The notes under the pieces: generated by a model
Told to the model about the DNA's origin: nothing
The model's input: the letters and a program-made list of their open reading frames with translations, nothing else
Database searches by the model: none
DNA from: Cohnella thailandensis
GTDB lineage: Bacteria > Bacillota > Bacilli > Paenibacillales > Paenibacillaceae
Length of the DNA: 64,000 nt
Assembly (NCBI RefSeq): GCF_014212135.1
Contig: NZ_JACJVQ010000005.1
Location: forward strand, 201,702 to 265,701
Direction: 5' to 3'
Made by a program: the position numbers and the translations under genes
In this document: positions 60,536-64,000 of the stretch, one piece after another
How positions within the stretch are numbered: the stretch's first letter is position 1
Layout of the letters: each line of letters begins with the position of its first letter

Positions 60536-60565
60536 TTGACGGCTTCCGGGAAAGAAGCATATAAT
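60536..60565 (+). promoter_or_regulatory. Sigma-A promoter of the FMN reductase gene
   Basis: TTGACG (60536-60541), 18 bp and TATAAT (60560-60565). Confidence 0.75.
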
Positions 60566-60572
60566 GGGAATA

Positions 60573-60620
60573 ATTCCGAGTTTATAAATCGGATATATTC
60601 CGAGTTTCTGAGTTGGATAT
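60573..60620. repeat. Two 24-bp direct repeats in the 5' region of the FMN reductase gene
   Basis: Units at 60573-60596 and 60597-60620 share ATTCCGAGTTT and GGATAT. Each contains TCCGA...T(C/T)GGA. The junction TCGGA-TATAT-TCCGA is itself a perfect palindrome. They lie just downstream of the -10, where a repressor would block transcription. Confidence 0.85.
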
Positions 60621-60653
60621 ATAAGAGACGATAGCAAAGGAACGTGATCCCAT

Positions 60654-61205
60654 ATGGCCAAAGTAGTGATCCTGATCGGCAGCCCTTCGGCGAAATCCAG
60701 ACTGAATGGAGTTGTCGACCGAATTGCCAGCCGCCTCGGAACGTCCGACTTGGAGGTGTCGGTCATCTCCGTGCGAGATCTTCCGGCGGAGGATCTTCTT
60801 CTCGCGAACTTCGGAAGCGAGGCGATCCAAGCCGCGAACAAGGTCGTCGCGGAAGCGGACGCTGTCGTTATCGCCACTCCCGTGTACAAAGCCTCCTTCC
60901 CCGGCGTGCTCAAGGCGTATATCGACTTGCTGCCCCAGAAGGGACTCGAGAACAAGATCGTCCTTCCGATCGCGATCGGCGGCACGATCGCGCATCTGCT
61001 CTCGATCGACTTCGCGATGAAGCCGGTGCTCTCGACGATGGCGCCCCGCAACATTCTCGCCGGCGTCTTCGTCATCGACAGCCAAGTGACCTGGAACGAC
61101 GACGGAACCGCCACCCTCGCGGAAGAGATCGCGTCCCGCGTCGACGGGGCGATCGACCTTCTCGTGCAGGAGGTTCACTGGCAGACGAGCAAGGTTCAGG
61201 CTTAG
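60654..61205 (+). CDS. NADPH-dependent FMN reductase, SsuE type
   Basis: The 183-residue flavodoxin-like protein has the FMN-phosphate loop LIGSPSAKSRL at the N-terminus, ATPVYKASFPGVLKAYIDLLP (typed in part) and the IAIGGTIAHLL block. This matches SsuE-type reductases, which supply reduced FMN to alkanesulfonate and other two-component monooxygenases. No monooxygenase or ssu transporter is adjacent. GGAACGTG lies before the ATG. The upstream repeats suggest repression, perhaps linked to sulfur supply. Confidence 0.85.
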   Translation: MAKVVILIGSPSAKSRLNGVVDRIASRLGTSDLEVSVISVRDLPAEDLLLANFGSEAIQAANKVVAEADAVVIATPVYKASFPGVLKAYIDLLPQKGLENKIVLPIAIGGTIAHLLSIDFAMKPVLSTMAPRNILAGVFVIDSQVTWNDDGTATLAEEIASRVDGAIDLLVQEVHWQTSKVQA

Positions 61206-61245
61206 AGTCGGGATAGGAATGACTTGGATAAGGTACGAACCCGCC

Positions 61246-61280
61246 GACGGCCTGCCAGTACATTTAACTGGCGGGCCGTC
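61246..61280. terminator. Strong hairpin after the FMN reductase gene
   Basis: GACGGCCTGCCAGT pairs with ACTGGCGGGCCGTC (one G-U). A weak GTTGCGTTTG tail follows, so termination efficiency is uncertain. Confidence 0.55.
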
Positions 61281-61323
61281 GTTGCGTTTGATGGGGGAGC
61301 CGCGAGAGGGTGCTGAAGCGGGA

Positions 61324-61346
61324 GATGCGCGGAAAAACCGTGCATC
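61324..61346. repeat. Isolated copy of the poly-A-loop hairpin repeat
   Basis: GATGCGCGG-AAAAA-CCGTGCATC matches the hairpin core of the 43563 repeats, with one change in the left arm. Confidence 0.7.
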
Positions 61347-61544
61347 GGCGCAGCGGATAACAGAACGAGCGAAACTTTTCCCCGGGTTAAGCCCGCCTGC
61401 CGGAATCGCGAAGCTCCTTTTCCCCAATCCTTGCATCCTTCAACGCGGGGAAGCGTTCCTGCTTGTTAAAACGGTAGCTTTCGTTATAAACTAGATACCA
61501 TGTTCCTCCACACCGACGGAGATGAGTAAAGGAGTTTGCGCAAG
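61347..61544. other. Gene-free stretch before the aldolase-like gene
   Basis: No coding frame or repeat is seen. AAAGGAG at 61528-61534 serves the next gene. No confident promoter was found. Confidence 0.4.
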
Positions 61545-62513
61545 ATGACCGTTCACAACAAAACGCGCCATTGCCAGATCGTGGATTGCACGATTCGCGA
61601 CGGCGGACTTGTCAACAATTGGGATTTCAGCGTGGAGTTCGTTCAGGACCTGTACGAAGCGCTTAACGAAGCCGGCGTCGAATACATGGAGGTCGGCTAC
61701 AAGAATTCCCCGAAGCTGCTGAAGGGTTCCGAGGACGCGGGTCCTTGGCGCTTTTTGAACGACGACTTCCTTCGCAAGGTAATCCCGGAAAAGAAGAAAA
61801 CGAAGTTGTCGGCGCTTGTCGACGTGGGAAGAGTCGATCCGGACGACATCCTTCCGCGCAGCGAGTCGATGCTCGACCTGATTCGCGTCGCCTGCTACGC
61901 CCGTGATACGGAGAAGGCGATCGAGCTGGCCACGATGTTCCATGAGCGCGGCTACGAGACGACGATCAACATCATGGCCCTGTCCAACGTCATGGACAAC
62001 GAATTGACCGAATCGCTCGCCCTGATCAGCGACAGCCCGATCGACGTCGTCTACATCGTCGACTCCTACGGCAGCCTGGATCCGGACGACTTCCGCTACC
62101 TGGTCGAGAAGTTCCGCCGCTCTCTTAAGCACAAGCGCCTTGGCGTTCATACCCATAACAACATGCAGCTGGCTCTCGCGAACACGCTGACGGCGGCCGA
62201 GATGGGCGTCGAGCTGCTCGACGCTTCCGTTTACGGAATGGGCCGCGCGGCGGGCAACTGCCATACGGAGCTGCTGCTGGCCAAGCTGGCGAAGGCGGAA
62301 TACAATCTGCGTCCGCTGCTCGGCATGATCGAGAAGCACATGGTCACGCTCCGCGAGAAAGAAGAGTGGGGCTATCTCATTCCCTACATGGTGACGGGCG
62401 TGCTGGACGAGCATCCTCGTTCGGCAATGGCATGGCGCGCTTCCTCCGAGAAGGATGAGTACCTGAAGTTCTACGACAAGATGACGACTCCCGAGGTTTT
62501 TCCTAAGGGATAA
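61545..62513 (+). CDS. DRE-TIM metallolyase family (HMGL-like) aldolase-domain protein
   Basis: The 322-residue protein has the superfamily motif IVDCTIRDGGLVNNW (DCTxRDGG) and the metal-binding HTHNN, as in isopropylmalate synthase, HMG-CoA lyase and 4-hydroxy-2-oxovalerate aldolase. The GMGRAAGNCHTELL block is close to the aldolase branch. There is no LeuA dimer domain. ATG 61545 is favoured by AAAGGAG 10 bp upstream over TTG 61536. The substrate is unknown. Confidence 0.82.
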   Translation: MTVHNKTRHCQIVDCTIRDGGLVNNWDFSVEFVQDLYEALNEAGVEYMEVGYKNSPKLLKGSEDAGPWRFLNDDFLRKVIPEKKKTKLSALVDVGRVDPDDILPRSESMLDLIRVACYARDTEKAIELATMFHERGYETTINIMALSNVMDNELTESLALISDSPIDVVYIVDSYGSLDPDDFRYLVEKFRRSLKHKRLGVHTHNNMQLALANTLTAAEMGVELLDASVYGMGRAAGNCHTELLLAKLAKAEYNLRPLLGMIEKHMVTLREKEEWGYLIPYMVTGVLDEHPRSAMAWRASSEKDEYLKFYDKMTTPEVFPKG

Positions 62514-62539
62514 ACAGAACTGGCAAAATTTAACTAAGG

Positions 62540-62563
62540 CGGTTCCTGCGGGGGCCGTTTTTT
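62540..62563 (+). terminator. Intrinsic terminator after the aldolase-like gene
   Basis: CGGTTCC pairs with GGGGCCG (two G-U) around TGCG, followed by six T. Confidence 0.7.
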
Positions 62564-62671
62564 CTTGTTTTCCTATAGAAAACCTCGACAATATAGGAAG
62601 AATGGGCTATCTTTTGAATACAGAATATTCGATCAGGCCTTGGAATGAATCACCGACCGAAGGAGATGGAC

Positions 62672-63295
62672 ATGAACCGCGAAGATAAAAAAATACTAAC
62701 GAGACAACGCATCATGGAGTCGGCCGTACAGTTGTTCGAAGAGAGAGGATTTATGTCGACGTCCGTTCAGATGATCACGGATCGGGCCGAAGTGGCCAAA
62801 GGGACGTTCTTTAATTACTTCGCTTCCAAAGAAGACATGATTCTGGCGCTTCAATCGGATACGCTTATCAGCGTTATCGGAAGCAAGGTGGAGCCCGAGG
62901 GTCCCGTTCTGCCTAGTCTGTACGACGGCATTGTCGCTTACGCGAAAGAGTACCCGATGTTCAAATCGACGACGCGCGCGGTTCTTCAGGGGATGTTCGG
63001 AAGCCCCAAGATAGGGGACGTCCAGAGGAAGAGAAGCGAGAAATTCATCGAATTCCTGACTCCGATTCTGGAGAGGGGACAGAACAACGGGGAGATCGCA
63101 TCGGATCGGTCCGCCAAGCAGATCGCCGCAATCGCGGTGGAAGCGTATTACGGCGTCCTCATGCTGTGGTCGCTCGATCTGGACGAGGTGCCCCTTCTCG
63201 AGAGGATGAAGTCGATCTACTCGGTCTTTATCGACGGAATTCGCGCCGGGACGCGTTCTCCGGATTCGCCCCTCGTTACGGACTCGATAAGTTAG
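62672..63295 (+). CDS. TetR/AcrR family transcriptional regulator
   Basis: The 207-residue protein has the N-terminal TetR domain (RQRIMESAVQLFEERGFMSTSVQMITDRAEVAKGTFFNYF, typed in part), with the recognition helix KGTFFNYFASKEDM. The C-terminal ligand domain is typical. ATG 62672 lies 6 bp after AGGAG; upstream in-frame ATGs at 62666 and 62645 are less well placed. The target is unknown. The 3' end overlaps the convergent small gene by 4 bp. Confidence 0.88.
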   Translation: MNREDKKILTRQRIMESAVQLFEERGFMSTSVQMITDRAEVAKGTFFNYFASKEDMILALQSDTLISVIGSKVEPEGPVLPSLYDGIVAYAKEYPMFKSTTRAVLQGMFGSPKIGDVQRKRSEKFIEFLTPILERGQNNGEIASDRSAKQIAAIAVEAYYGVLMLWSLDLDEVPLLERMKSIYSVFIDGIRAGTRSPDSPLVTDSIS

Positions 63296-63618
63296 GAGGA
63301 ACGGGGAGCTCCAGGGACGTATCCGGCCAGCTCTCCGTGTCCGCGAACGGCAGCCGCCTTATGCTTCGGATTCGGGTGGAAATAGCCGCTTCCCTGCAGA
63401 CTCCGGCCTCCGATCGTTACCGCCTCCACGGCAACGTCGATATCGACCGTATTGGCGAATCGGCTCAGCAATTCTTCGTCCGGAATTCCTTCCACATCGA
63501 TGAACCAAGAACGCGTACCGTATTCGTCCATCACCATCAGCTTGGCGCTGTCGAACAAGATCGTCCATGCTTTCTCGTTCTGCGTCATTCGCAAGCTTGC
63601 CAAATCATAACTCTCCAT
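63292..63618 (-). CDS. Conserved-looking small protein of unknown function
   Basis: The 108-residue soluble protein is Asp/Glu-rich in the middle (KLMVMDEYGTRSWFIDVEGIPDEELL) and has a Gly/His/Pro-rich C-terminus. ATG 63618 follows AGGAGCTGAACC on the minus strand; a start at 63720 has no ribosome site. It faces the tetR gene tail to tail. I do not recognise the family. Confidence 0.55.
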   Translation of the reverse strand: MESYDLASLRMTQNEKAWTILFDSAKLMVMDEYGTRSWFIDVEGIPDEELLSRFANTVDIDVAVEAVTIGGRSLQGSGYFHPNPKHKAAAVRGHGELAGYVPGAPRSS

Positions 63619-63780
63619 GTAAGGGTTCAGCTCCTGTCGGGTCGATTTTGCGGGCTCGCGGCCGCGAGAGGTTATTGTTCGATTGTAGCCGCAGCAGACT
63701 TTGAATTGCAACCTATTCAAGCGGAAGCTTGCGAGCTTGAACCGGATTATCGGGATAAAACGAAGGCGGGTGGTGGCAAA

Positions 63781-64000
63781 ATGAGGAGCTGGAGCACGCT
63801 GCCTCTTGGGGAGCGGGCGATTCTGCTGACCTGCCCGGATGCGTCTCCCTTGGGGAGCGGCAATAGGACGGCCGCGGCCGCGGGTCGGATCGCCGCCGCT
63901 AATCTGCCATGGGTGATAGAGACGGTGCCCGCTTATGACTCGATTGCGGTTTATTTGGACTTGAAGCTTCTGCTAGGGGGCATCCCGCTTACGGAATCGG
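63781..64000 (+). CDS. pxpB: 5-oxoprolinase subunit PxpB / KipI family (N-terminal part)
   Basis: Only the first 73 codons are in the window. The frame reads WSTLPLGERAILLTCPD, then GRIAAANLPWVIETVPAYDSIAVYLD, typed in part. This is the N-terminal pattern of KipI/PxpB (L-x-x-G-D/E-R-A and E-x-V-P-A-Y-x-S). With PxpC and PxpA it opens 5-oxoproline to glutamate; in Bacillus KipI also inhibits the kinase KinA. GGCGGGTGGTGG precedes the ATG. Confidence 0.82.
   Translation, partial: MRSWSTLPLGERAILLTCPDASPLGSGNRTAAAAGRIAAANLPWVIETVPAYDSIAVYLDLKLLLGGIPLTES

Overview
The window reads as a chromosomal segment of a high-GC member of the Bacillales, most likely Paenibacillaceae (Paenibacillus or Cohnella-like). 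The Firmicute markers are the SigI/RsgI pair, a T-box leader on the ilv genes, an infC-rpmI-rplT operon with a long leader and an AUU start, the MnmL/MnmM pair, PerR/Zur/Fur-type regulators, and strong GGAGG ribosome sites with frequent GTG and TTG starts. No rRNA, tRNA, phage, insertion sequence or CRISPR array was found. Genes are cut at both edges: a GH1 glucosidase on the left and a PxpB/KipI-type gene on the right.

Layout. 1-4.8 kb: end of a beta-glucosidase, a B12-binding radical SAM protein, and a divergent TetR/DHA2-exporter pair. 4.9-15.7 kb: a nitrate assimilation and molybdenum cofactor island. narK faces left; moeA-nasB-nasC-mobA faces right, followed by a chemotaxis receptor and moaB. 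Both divergent transcripts begin with a leader made of two small hairpins followed by an intrinsic terminator, which matches the RNA target of ANTAR antiterminators. This is the most interesting signal in the window. 15.9-20.6 kb: a run of small lipoprotein, membrane and DUF genes ending in four 51-bp palindromic tandem repeats. 20.6-24.3 kb: manA, a VOC protein and the tRNA-modification pair mnmL-mnmM. 24.4-33.7 kb: trmB, topB, a fatty-acid-hydroxylase-like gene, a phasin-like/UbiB pair, a PAP2 phosphatase and two glycosyltransferases.

33.7-35.1 kb holds the L20-type leader with infC, rpmI and rplT. 36.5-46.7 kb is the branched-chain amino acid cluster (T-box, ilvB, ilvN, ilvC, leuA, an aminotransferase, leuB). 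It is interrupted by an ECF sigma factor that lacks a normal start codon and by its membrane partner. ilvD, leuC and leuD are not present. 46.8-52.5 kb: a peroxiredoxin, a zinc-finger protein, sigI-rsgI, a soluble PAS histidine kinase and a sulfite-oxidase-like molybdoenzyme. 52.9-57 kb: a three-gene ABC-2 exporter and an MFS transporter. 57-64 kb: zur, the futalosine-pathway genes mqnB-mqnD, fur, a lipoprotein, an FMN reductase with a repeat-bearing 5' region, a DRE-TIM aldolase-like protein, a TetR regulator, a small unknown gene and the start of pxpB.

The molybdenum genes fit together. MoeA, MobA and MoaB supply the cofactor used by NasC and probably by the sulfite-oxidase-like protein. 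NarK brings in nitrate, and NasB passes NAD(P)H electrons to NasC. The nitrite reductase and any ANTAR protein must be encoded elsewhere. All functions are assigned from sequence motifs and context; no database search was run.
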